This document shows, one piece after another, positions 8,567 to 15,687 of a stretch of 61,206 nucleotides of DNA (the stretch's first letter is position 1; each line of letters starts with the position of its first letter). Below the pieces are notes generated by a model. That model was not told the origin of the DNA and made no database searches. It worked only from the letters and a program-made list of their open reading frames with translations. The position numbers and the translations under genes were made by a program. This DNA is from Bacteroidota bacterium (GTDB lineage Bacteria > Bacteroidota > Bacteroidia > Bacteroidales > JAGONC01): assembly GCA_026391695.1 (NCBI GenBank), contig JAPLDP010000032.1, positions 1 to 61,206 of the forward strand. Reading direction: 5' to 3'.

Positions 8567-9333
8567 TCTTGAAAAATTTCGACCGGATATTCAATATGCG
8601 TCAAGAATAACCCTTTTGCAGGCACTGAAAATCCTGCTGCGGAACGGTCTTTTCTCTCAATTATCTGCCGGAATTCTTCCAGTGATATTTTATTCTGCCC
8701 CAACTCTAGAAGAGTGCCAACTATCGCCCTGACCATACTCCTCAGAAACCTGTCGGCTGTTATCGTAAATACCAGCAAGTCCTTCTTTTCCTCCCAGTAA
8801 GCTTCAATCAACTTGCATGTGTGGTTTTTTACATTCGTATGCAGTTTGGAAAATGACGTGAAGTCGGAATAATCAAAAAGAACCTTTGCACCCTCATTCA
8901 TTTTGGCAATATCAAGGTCGGTGTATAAATGAAATGCAAAGTCCTGGTTAAATGGATTTTTACTTCTGCAAATAAAGTACTGATATTTTCTCGACAAGGC
9001 ATCATACCGGGCATGTGCATCTTTCACGACCGGTATAATGTCATTGATTACGATATCAGGCGAAACAAAACCGTTTACCTTGTATATCAGCTGTTGCCGC
9101 TGTTCAGAGGATAATTCATCATGATCGAAATGAGCGTAAAACTCTCTGGCATGAACACCGGTATCTGTCCTGCCAGCACCGGTTAGCTTGATTTCTGTCC
9201 GTAAAATCAATGACAAGGCTTTTTCCATTTCCTGCTGAACCGACAGGGCATTCTTCTGGTGTTGCCAGCCATGGTATCTGGTACCGTTAAAAGACAGTTT
9301 GATAAAGTAACGATGGGGCATTAACGGATTCAA
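8539..9333 (-). CDS. truA: tRNA pseudouridine(38-40) synthase TruA
   Basis: A 264-residue enzyme that makes pseudouridine at positions 38-40 of the tRNA anticodon arm. Seen: FNGTRYHGWQHQKNALSVQ near the start, the catalytic Asp in GAGRTDTGVHAREFYAHFD, and the terminal RFLRSMVRAIVGTLLELG region. The family core ends around 'GLFLTHIEYP'. The last residues (DPRLKSWVR) and the stop are encoded by a REP-like palindrome. It starts 12 nt after the DHOD-like gene and is the last gene of the hydrogenase operon. Confidence 0.95.
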   Translation of the reverse strand: MNPLMPHRYFIKLSFNGTRYHGWQHQKNALSVQQEMEKALSLILRTEIKLTGAGRTDTGVHAREFYAHFDHDELSSEQRQQLIYKVNGFVSPDIVINDIIPVVKDAHARYDALSRKYQYFICRSKNPFNQDFAFHLYTDLDIAKMNEGAKVLFDYSDFTSFSKLHTNVKNHTCKLIEAYWEEKKDLLVFTITADRFLRSMVRAIVGTLLELGQNKISLEEFRQIIERKDRSAAGFSVPAKGLFLTHIEYPVEIFQDPRLKSWVR

Positions 9334-9345
9334 GTCGTTATCCGG

Positions 9346-10329
9346 TTATAAATTCAATCCTGTTGTTTTTCTCATGAACTGCAGCCGTTCAAAGCTTCCG
9401 GTCTTCTCCCTGCCTTTAAGAATATTTCCCTTAAACTGGGCAATGCTCTTATAATGGTGGGCACCCATCCATTTTTCAAGGTCTTTGAGCATCGAGCCGA
9501 TCACATCTGGTCCGTTTTTATAGACTGTCGTGCAAATCTGAGCGGCAGCGGCGCCAGCCAGGATGACCTTAATAAGCCCTTCATGGTCATGAATGCCTGT
9601 GGAGGCTGCCAGGTCGCATTTAACCTTGTTTGACAATGCCCCTATCCAGCGTAAAGGCTCGGTCATCTCAGCAGGCGAGCTGAAATAATTATCAAAAATA
9701 ATGGTTTCTTCATCGACGTTAATGTCAGGTCTGAAAAACCTGTTGAACAGGACAATGGCATTGACACCGGTTTGATCCAATGCTTTGACAACCCTGGAGA
9801 TATTGGTAAAAAAATGTCCCATTTTAACTGCCACAGGGATGGTCACGTATTTCTTCACTTCACTGACAATGGCAACATACATCTCTTCTATGGTCACACT
9901 TTCGATCTTATCATCAAAAGGAAATATGGATATGTTCAGTTCAATGCCATCGGCACCGGCATCCTGGATTTTCCCGGCGAATGCCGGCCATTCTTTGGCT
10001 GTGATGCAGTTGACACTGGCAATGACAGGAATTGAAACCATTTTCCTGGCACTTCTGATCAGCTGAAGGTACTCATTGACGCCATGTTCCTTCGACAATT
10101 CAGTGATATGTGCAGCGGCTTGTGGATACCAGAAGTACATAGGGTGGTCATCAAGCCGTGATTCAATATCGGCGATGATCTGCTCTTCAAACAGGGATTT
10201 TAAAACGACAGCTCCCGCGCCTTTCTTCTCATATATGCTGATATTATCCACCGAACTGGTCAGCCGTGAGCTGCTGATAATGACGGGACTTTTGAGTTTC
10301 AGTCCCATATAACTCGTTGATAGGTCCAT
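9346..10329 (-). CDS. Dihydroorotate dehydrogenase-like flavoprotein
   Basis: A 327-residue TIM-barrel flavoprotein resembling class 1 dihydroorotate dehydrogenases. Seen: MDLSTSYMGLKLKSPVIISSS at the start, SVNCITAKEWPAFA, GADGIELNIS and the phosphate-binding end LAGAAAAQICTTVYKNG. This belongs to the 'DHOD-like' group, whose true substrate is not established; it may reduce or oxidise a pyrimidine or another metabolite using FMN. It lies between the hydrogenase protease (10-nt gap) and truA (12-nt gap), so it is co-transcribed with the hydrogenase. Confidence 0.82.
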   Translation of the reverse strand: MDLSTSYMGLKLKSPVIISSSRLTSSVDNISIYEKKGAGAVVLKSLFEEQIIADIESRLDDHPMYFWYPQAAAHITELSKEHGVNEYLQLIRSARKMVSIPVIASVNCITAKEWPAFAGKIQDAGADGIELNISIFPFDDKIESVTIEEMYVAIVSEVKKYVTIPVAVKMGHFFTNISRVVKALDQTGVNAIVLFNRFFRPDINVDEETIIFDNYFSSPAEMTEPLRWIGALSNKVKCDLAASTGIHDHEGLIKVILAGAAAAQICTTVYKNGPDVIGSMLKDLEKWMGAHHYKSIAQFKGNILKGREKTGSFERLQFMRKTTGLNL

Positions 10330-10339
10330 AGGTGAAGTT

Positions 10340-10849
10340 TTAAGTATTATAGCGTTTCAGCGATTGCGGGTTTTTAAGGATACCCTTCAGAAAATCAATG
10401 GCTTTGTCGAGGTTCTTTTGAGCGGCATCAGTGATACCCTCTTTAAATTCCCATTCATATCCCTTAATATGAAGAAGATATGTTTCAGGATATCTTTCAT
10501 AGATTTTATGACAAAGATCAAGAATAAACGAAGCCGATACGGTATGCATGGTGAATTCGATACGGCTTGCAGACGGATTCACCTTTGTCAGTGTAAAATC
10601 CTTGATAGGCTCGATCGAAGCATCGACAAATATAACGATATCCATATTTGCAATGGCATCGGCGTCTTCAATGTTCAGCTGATAGTTGCTGTCGACTTCA
10701 ATATTTGGGAGCCCTTCCTTTTCAATCCAGCGTTCAATAAGGTATATGAACTCATTACCCAGTCCATCATCCTGCCTTCCCGGGTTACCGTACCCGTAAA
10801 GAAGCAACTTTAAGGGTTTCTCCTTACCCTTATTTACTTTTCCTGTCAA
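10340..10849 (-). CDS. Hydrogenase maturation endopeptidase (HoxW/HyaD type)
   Basis: A 169-residue protease that removes the C-terminal tail of the nickel-bearing large subunit after metal insertion. Seen: GYGNPGRQDDGLGNEF near residue 19 (nickel-sensing Asp region) and VIFVDASIEPI near 74 (second Asp). It overlaps the end of hoxH by 20 bp, which fits its substrate: HoxH ends with a 24-residue extension after DPCLSCATH. The symbol hoxW would suit, but I have not confirmed the orthologue. Confidence 0.88.
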   Translation of the reverse strand: MTGKVNKGKEKPLKLLLYGYGNPGRQDDGLGNEFIYLIERWIEKEGLPNIEVDSNYQLNIEDADAIANMDIVIFVDASIEPIKDFTLTKVNPSASRIEFTMHTVSASFILDLCHKIYERYPETYLLHIKGYEWEFKEGITDAAQKNLDKAIDFLKGILKNPQSLKRYNT

Positions 10850-12281
10850 TTAAGCTATTATTTTGATCGTATAACGAGATCTCCAGAGGCATATTGCCAA
10901 GGGCATGTGTGGCGCAGCTCAGGCAGGGATCATACGCCCTGATGGCCACTTCCACAGCATTCATCATGCCTTCGGTGATCTCTTTCTTGCCGGTCATCAT
11001 GCTCGTCGCCACGCAATTGACCGCTCTGTTCATAGGTTCATTATTATTTGTTGTGGAAACGATGAGATTGGCCATTTCAATCTGATCGTTATCATTGATC
11101 CTGTAATGATGGAATAGAGTTCCCCTGGGAGCTTCGATAAGTCCTACGCCTTCCTTTTGCTTTTTGCCGATCGTAACTAGGTTATTACCATGCAGATCCG
11201 GGTCGTGCAGCAATTGCCTGATCATTTCGGCAGCATGGAGGGTCTCGATGAGACGTGCCCAGTGATAATGCATGCACATGTTATTGGGCTTGCCATTGGT
11301 ATAAGCTCTGAAGAGCTCAAATTCCTTCTGTGCCAGCGGTGTGGGAATGAAATCGCAGGTATTCAGGCGTGCCAGCGGGCCAACCCTGTACCAGCCATCA
11401 GTTTCGCCAAGGTGAGTCAGATATGGGAATTTCATATAGCTCCATGGCCTGACTTCTTCATTGATATACTGAGTATACTCCTGGTAATCGACGTCATTAA
11501 GTATCTTCCTGCCCTGTGAATCGATGGCTCTCAGAACGCCATGATACAGGTCCATGGCTCCGTCTTTTCTGACGAGGCTCAGGTGACTTGACGGGAATTT
11601 GGAGAAGTTATCGATAAGCTCTTTATGCCCTTTATGAAATGTCTTGAAGAAATCCAGTGCACCGGACGCCCATTCCACCATCTTATCGGCATTGAGAGGA
11701 TCTGGGCCTTTCAGGAAGGAATCTCGTTCCTCTATGCTGAGGTTCTTATTTATGCCGCCGGGTATGGCGCCTGTACCGTGTATCTTCTTCCCGGCAGTGG
11801 CTTTGATGATCTCCTGTCCGAATTTTCGCATGAGCACACCCTGGACAGCAAGATCTTTATGTTTAAGTGCTACGCCGATGACATTGCGAATGGCGGGGTC
11901 GGCGTCGATGCCAAAAAGCAGGTCAGGTGATGCCAGGTGGAAGAAGTGCAGGGCATGCGACTGAAAGAACTGTCCGTAGTGCATGAGCCTTCTCATCTTT
12001 TCACCCGTCGGCGTCAATCCCTCGCCGGTGCCGGCGCCAACAATGACATCCAATGCCTTGGCGGCAGCCAGGTGATGGCTTACTGGGCATATCCCGCACA
12101 GACGCTCCACCAGCACCGGTGCTTCCCAGTATGGACGACCCTGTATGAAACGTTCAAAACCCCTGAATTCAACAATATGTAAACGTGTCTGGGTGACATT
12201 CCCTTCATGATCGATATGGATGGTGACCTTGCCGTGACCTTCTACACGGGTTACAGGTTCTATTGTTATTTTTCGTGACAT
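10830..12281 (-). CDS. hoxH: [NiFe] hydrogenase large subunit HoxH
   Basis: A 483-residue catalytic subunit that binds the Ni-Fe centre and splits or forms H2. Seen: the N-terminal metal motif RLCGICPVSHH near residue 62 and the C-terminal motif DPCLSCATH near 457, together giving four cysteine ligands. After the last His comes a tail of about 24 residues (ALGNMPLEISL...), the part removed by the endopeptidase. Genes follow the order hoxF-U-Y-H on the minus strand, with a 16-nt gap from hoxY. The pairing with HoxFU places it among group 3 soluble NAD-linked hydrogenases. Confidence 0.95.
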   Translation of the reverse strand: MSRKITIEPVTRVEGHGKVTIHIDHEGNVTQTRLHIVEFRGFERFIQGRPYWEAPVLVERLCGICPVSHHLAAAKALDVIVGAGTGEGLTPTGEKMRRLMHYGQFFQSHALHFFHLASPDLLFGIDADPAIRNVIGVALKHKDLAVQGVLMRKFGQEIIKATAGKKIHGTGAIPGGINKNLSIEERDSFLKGPDPLNADKMVEWASGALDFFKTFHKGHKELIDNFSKFPSSHLSLVRKDGAMDLYHGVLRAIDSQGRKILNDVDYQEYTQYINEEVRPWSYMKFPYLTHLGETDGWYRVGPLARLNTCDFIPTPLAQKEFELFRAYTNGKPNNMCMHYHWARLIETLHAAEMIRQLLHDPDLHGNNLVTIGKKQKEGVGLIEAPRGTLFHHYRINDNDQIEMANLIVSTTNNNEPMNRAVNCVATSMMTGKKEITEGMMNAVEVAIRAYDPCLSCATHALGNMPLEISLYDQNNSLIDRKSK

Positions 12282-12297
12282 CGTTTCTCCTTTTCAA

Positions 12298-12846
12298 TTA
12301 GTCAAATTTAATCACTTCATAAGGCAGCTTCATTTCTTTACCGGTAATCAATGCCACAAGAGCATCCCATATCAGGTCAGCTCGCGGTGGGCAGCCGGGA
12401 AGGAAATAATCAATCTTAACAATTTCATGGCACGGATATACCCTGTCGAGCAACATGGGCAGCTCGCTGTCATTAGGAAGAATCTTGTGAACATTGTTCT
12501 TTACAGTAGGTCCTTCCAGGTAGGCCTCTTTCAGACACTCGCCGATGGGTATGCCATTCCTTAATGCCGGCAGGCCTCCCATGATGGCACATTCACCCAA
12601 TGAGATAAGAATTTTACAATGTTTTCTGAATTCCTTCAGAACATGAACATTTTCACTGTTGCAGCATCCGCCCTCAATGATACCTATATCACACGTCTTG
12701 GTGAATTCCTTTATATCATCAATGGGGGATTTATTGAATTCAACTAGATCGATCAGGGGAAGTATGCGTTCGTCAATATCCAATATTGACATATGACAGC
12801 CGAAGCATCCTGCAAGCGACGCCGTTGCTACTATTGGTTTACTCAT
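12298..12846 (-). CDS. hoxY: [NiFe] hydrogenase small subunit HoxY
   Basis: A 182-residue electron-transfer subunit carrying the proximal [4Fe-4S] cluster. Seen: AGCFGCHMS near residue 13, IEGGCC near 57, SLGECAIMGG near 82 and FLPGCPPRAD near 149, the standard cluster ligands. It lacks the Tat signal and the extra C-terminal cluster domain of membrane-bound hydrogenases, so it is the short cytoplasmic type. It lies 17 nt after hoxU and 16 nt before hoxH. Confidence 0.93.
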   Translation of the reverse strand: MSKPIVATASLAGCFGCHMSILDIDERILPLIDLVEFNKSPIDDIKEFTKTCDIGIIEGGCCNSENVHVLKEFRKHCKILISLGECAIMGGLPALRNGIPIGECLKEAYLEGPTVKNNVHKILPNDSELPMLLDRVYPCHEIVKIDYFLPGCPPRADLIWDALVALITGKEMKLPYEVIKFD

Positions 12847-12863
12847 TATTCTGGTCTCCTATG

Positions 12864-13589
12864 TTATTTTTTAACTTCAATATCACTACCTATTGGCATT
12901 TTATCATAAGTCCGTTGCCCGATAGGCACGCGGTAGCCTTTTTCCCTGACGAGTATAGAGCCAACAGGGCATACATCCATGGCTTTCTGGGCAAGCTCAT
13001 CCGTGAGTGCGAGAGCCAATTTGGGATCAATATGGACACGCAGTTTATTGCCCCTGCGATGATAAGCGAAAATGCTCCTACCTTTCTCATCTTTGATGGC
13101 TTTGATACACCGTTTGCAGAGGATGCATCTGTTCTGGTCCTTGATGATCTTGGGATGGGAGGCGTCGACTTCCCTAACGGGAAAAGTATAAGGAAACCGC
13201 GGGGCCAGCATTCCAAAGCGGTATGCCAAAGCCTGGAGCATACAATTCCCGCTCTTTTCACAGAATGGGCAGTAATGGTTTCCTTCCACAAATAAAGCCT
13301 CGAGGATAATCTTCCTCTGCTCTATCAAAGCAGGTGTGTCGTTTATTATTTCCATCCCATCGAAAACCTGAAGTGAACAGGCAGTCATCGGCAGCCCATT
13401 GACATAAACCGTACAAATTCTGCAGCATGACTTGGGATTGACACCCGGTATGTTGCAGAGTGTTGGAATATAAATGCCATTGTCGCGTGCCGCGTCGACA
13501 AGGAATTGCCCTTTTTCACCCTTGCAGGTGACACCATCGATCGTAAATGCTATTTTCTCGCTCATAACAACTGTAATTTTTTTATCCAT
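12864..13589 (-). CDS. hoxU: NAD-reducing hydrogenase iron-sulfur subunit HoxU
   Basis: A 241-residue subunit wiring the flavin subunit to HoxY. Seen: plant-type [2Fe-2S] site (YIPTLCNIPGVNPKSCCRICTV, then TACSL), the His-Cys cluster motif GNHYCPFCEKSGNCMLQ near residue 107, and the ferredoxin-like site NRCILCKRC near 152 with a final CPVGSI near 212. This matches the N-terminal part of NuoG and HoxU. The gene follows hoxF by 20 nt. Confidence 0.92.
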   Translation of the reverse strand: MDKKITVVMSEKIAFTIDGVTCKGEKGQFLVDAARDNGIYIPTLCNIPGVNPKSCCRICTVYVNGLPMTACSLQVFDGMEIINDTPALIEQRKIILEALFVEGNHYCPFCEKSGNCMLQALAYRFGMLAPRFPYTFPVREVDASHPKIIKDQNRCILCKRCIKAIKDEKGRSIFAYHRRGNKLRVHIDPKLALALTDELAQKAMDVCPVGSILVREKGYRVPIGQRTYDKMPIGSDIEVKK

Positions 13590-13609
13590 TAATTATAGAT
13601 TGCTCACGC

Positions 13610-15415
13610 TCACGCTTCTTTAAGGTTAGGAATTCTTCCCACATAGTCGCATGACTCCTGCACAGCAGCCTTCATGTCGAACTCGCTGATAAAATCCTTA
13701 TCTTTCTGCAGCTTGCTCTCATAGAGGTGTCTGAAACTTTTAATGCTGGTGACTATCGGGTTGCCGGCGGTTTGGCCAAGGCCACAGCGGCTGATCTTCA
13801 GCAACTGTCCCAGTTCAAGAAGCTCATCGATATCTTTTTTGATACCCTTACCGTTTATGATTCTGAGTAACGTTTTCCGCATGATCACCGGGAAATTACG
13901 GCATGTGGAGCATGAGCCGCATGACTCTTCAATGAAGAAATCCATGAAGTTCAGTACCACATCGTTCAATATATCCCAGTTAGGGCCAATAATGATCATA
14001 GAGCCCCCTGTTGCCAAGTCGGCATAACTTAGTGTCCTGTTGAATTCATCGGGTCCGATGAGAGTTCCGGAGGGACCACCTACCTGAACAGCCTGAACAT
14101 GCACCGCCCCGGTCATTTCCAACATGTCTTTTATACTGAAACCCCAGGGAACTTCATACACACCAGGGTATTTGCAATCGCCCGAAATACTCAGGACTTT
14201 TGATCCCGAAGATTCCTTTGTGCCTATTGACTTATACCATTCACTGCCATTATTGATGATCCTGACAACAGCGCCGAGTGTTTCAACATTATTAACTACT
14301 GTGGGTTTATCGAGATATCCTTTTTCAACGGGGAAAGGAGGCCTGTCCCTGGGTTCACCCCTTCTACCTTCAGCCGACTCCAGCAAAGCGGATTCTTCGC
14401 CGCAAACATAAGCGCCGGCACCATACTGGATACGAATATCAAAATCAAATCCTTCCTTGCCGAGGATGGCTTTGCCAAGCAACTTCCTGTCTCTCAAATC
14501 ATAAAGAATATTGTTCAGGAACTTTTCGAGATACTTGTATTCGTACCTGAGATAGAGCACACCCAACCTGGCACCGGTGGCATAACCAGCAATGGTCATA
14601 CCTTCAAATACGAGATAAGGAAATTGTGTGAGGATGACACGATCTTTAAATGTGCCTGGCTCGCCCTCATCGGCATTGCAGAAGATAAAACGCTCCGTTT
14701 CCCTAGCTTTGCGGCAGAACTCCCACTTTAACCCTGTCGGGAAGCCAGCACCACCCCTGCCACGCAGGTTCGAATCTTTAACGATTTCAATTACCGCCTC
14801 AGGACTTATACTGATAATTCTTTTCAAGGCATCACCCGGATTGCCGGCATCTGACAATATGAGGCCTACCCTTCTGATGTTATTATTCACCATCGCTTTA
14901 ACAAGGACAGAGCCATTATTTCCATCGCCATAGCCTTCGGTGAACATCTCATCCACACGCTTTCCCGCTTTCATATCTTTCACAAGTTCCTTCACCCTGA
15001 ATGGTGTCAGTCTTGTGAAGACAACATTGTTGATCAGTGCGGCAGGTTCCTGGTCGTTCATACCGATGTCGGATGTTTCGAACAGGCCTATCAGACCATC
15101 AGGTGACACCGAACCAAATTTGCAGCCAACTTCCTTCTCGAAGGCTTTTGCCACCTCATCCATACCCATCATCCTGGCAACAAGGCTGTTGTTGAGATAA
15201 ACGGTATACTTTCCCCTGGATTCCTGCGAGAAAAAATGATAGAAAGATAACGTCTGCAAAATGTCGACACCAGAAAGCCCAAGTTCCTGGGCCAGATAAT
15301 TGACCGTTTCATCCGACACACATCCCACCTCCGATTGAATATCAATAAGGATATCAATTAATCGTGTCGGGTCTTTCCGGTATTTTCCAACAATGGTTTG
15401 TACTGAAGCATTCAT
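13610..15415 (-). CDS. hoxF: NAD-reducing hydrogenase diaphorase HoxF (NuoE-NuoF fusion)
   Basis: A 601-residue flavoprotein that transfers electrons between H2-derived clusters and NAD(H). Residues 1-160 form a NuoE-like thioredoxin domain; the rest is NuoF. Seen: LRGRGGAGFPTGLKWEF, CNADEGEPGTFKDR (FMN/NAD site), GAGAYVCGEESALLESAEG, and the [4Fe-4S] ligands ESCGSCSTCR plus ISRCGLGQT. The NuoE part has lost the usual four-cysteine [2Fe-2S] pattern: it reads NNSLVARMMG and FETSDIGMND at the ligand positions. First gene of the operon, with a strong Rex-controlled promoter about 100 bp upstream. Confidence 0.94.
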   Translation of the reverse strand: MNASVQTIVGKYRKDPTRLIDILIDIQSEVGCVSDETVNYLAQELGLSGVDILQTLSFYHFFSQESRGKYTVYLNNSLVARMMGMDEVAKAFEKEVGCKFGSVSPDGLIGLFETSDIGMNDQEPAALINNVVFTRLTPFRVKELVKDMKAGKRVDEMFTEGYGDGNNGSVLVKAMVNNNIRRVGLILSDAGNPGDALKRIISISPEAVIEIVKDSNLRGRGGAGFPTGLKWEFCRKARETERFIFCNADEGEPGTFKDRVILTQFPYLVFEGMTIAGYATGARLGVLYLRYEYKYLEKFLNNILYDLRDRKLLGKAILGKEGFDFDIRIQYGAGAYVCGEESALLESAEGRRGEPRDRPPFPVEKGYLDKPTVVNNVETLGAVVRIINNGSEWYKSIGTKESSGSKVLSISGDCKYPGVYEVPWGFSIKDMLEMTGAVHVQAVQVGGPSGTLIGPDEFNRTLSYADLATGGSMIIIGPNWDILNDVVLNFMDFFIEESCGSCSTCRNFPVIMRKTLLRIINGKGIKKDIDELLELGQLLKISRCGLGQTAGNPIVTSIKSFRHLYESKLQKDKDFISEFDMKAAVQESCDYVGRIPNLKEA

Positions 15416-15489
15416 AAAATGAATTTATTTTTTGTTAGTTATCTCAGTATTTCTTCTTAAAATCAGATTATCAGTTTATTAACCGATAT

Positions 15490-15507
15490 TTGTTAATATA
15501 TTAACAG
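15490..15507. promoter_or_regulatory. Rex operator at the hoxF promoter
   Basis: The 18-bp sequence TTGTTAATATATTAACAG matches the Rex-binding consensus TTGTTAA-N4-TTAACAA at 13 of 14 defined positions. On the minus strand it starts exactly 2 nt after the hoxF -7 box, so bound Rex would cover the transcription start. Rex releases DNA when NADH is high, so hydrogenase expression would rise under a reduced NAD pool. rex itself is 7 kb away in the same cluster. Confidence 0.85.
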
Positions 15508-15509
15508 AA

Positions 15510-15540
15510 CAAAATTAGTCCGATTTTTTAATATATCAAA
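15510..15540 (-). promoter_or_regulatory. hoxF operon promoter
   Basis: On the minus strand: -33 box TTTG (15540-15537), 19-nt spacer, -7 box TAATTTTG (15517-15510). This is an exact fit to the Bacteroidota housekeeping promoter. The transcript would start near 15503 and have a leader of roughly 90 nt before hoxF. Confidence 0.8.
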
Positions 15541-15658
15541 CGCAGGTTTAAAATTTAGAATGTATATAAATTATATCAAGATATTGCGCACAAACCTTTA
15601 TAGGGACTTAATCCATTTGTCGCTCATGTCCCATTTCATCCGCATGCGACATATTTCG

Positions 15659-15666
15659 TAATTTTG
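15659..15666 (+). promoter_or_regulatory. -7 box of the hypF promoter
   Basis: TAATTTTG is an exact TAnnTTTG match, 21 nt before ATG 15688. No good -33 box is visible. The Rex operator is about 150 bp upstream, so direct Rex control of this promoter is not evident. Confidence 0.55.
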
Positions 15667-15687
15667 CCGTCTCTTTTGGAAAAGCAC

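Noticed and set aside
15562-15687. Second Rex operator at hypF
   Set aside because: No matching inverted repeat near the hypF -7 box; the known box is about 150 bp away and belongs to hoxF.
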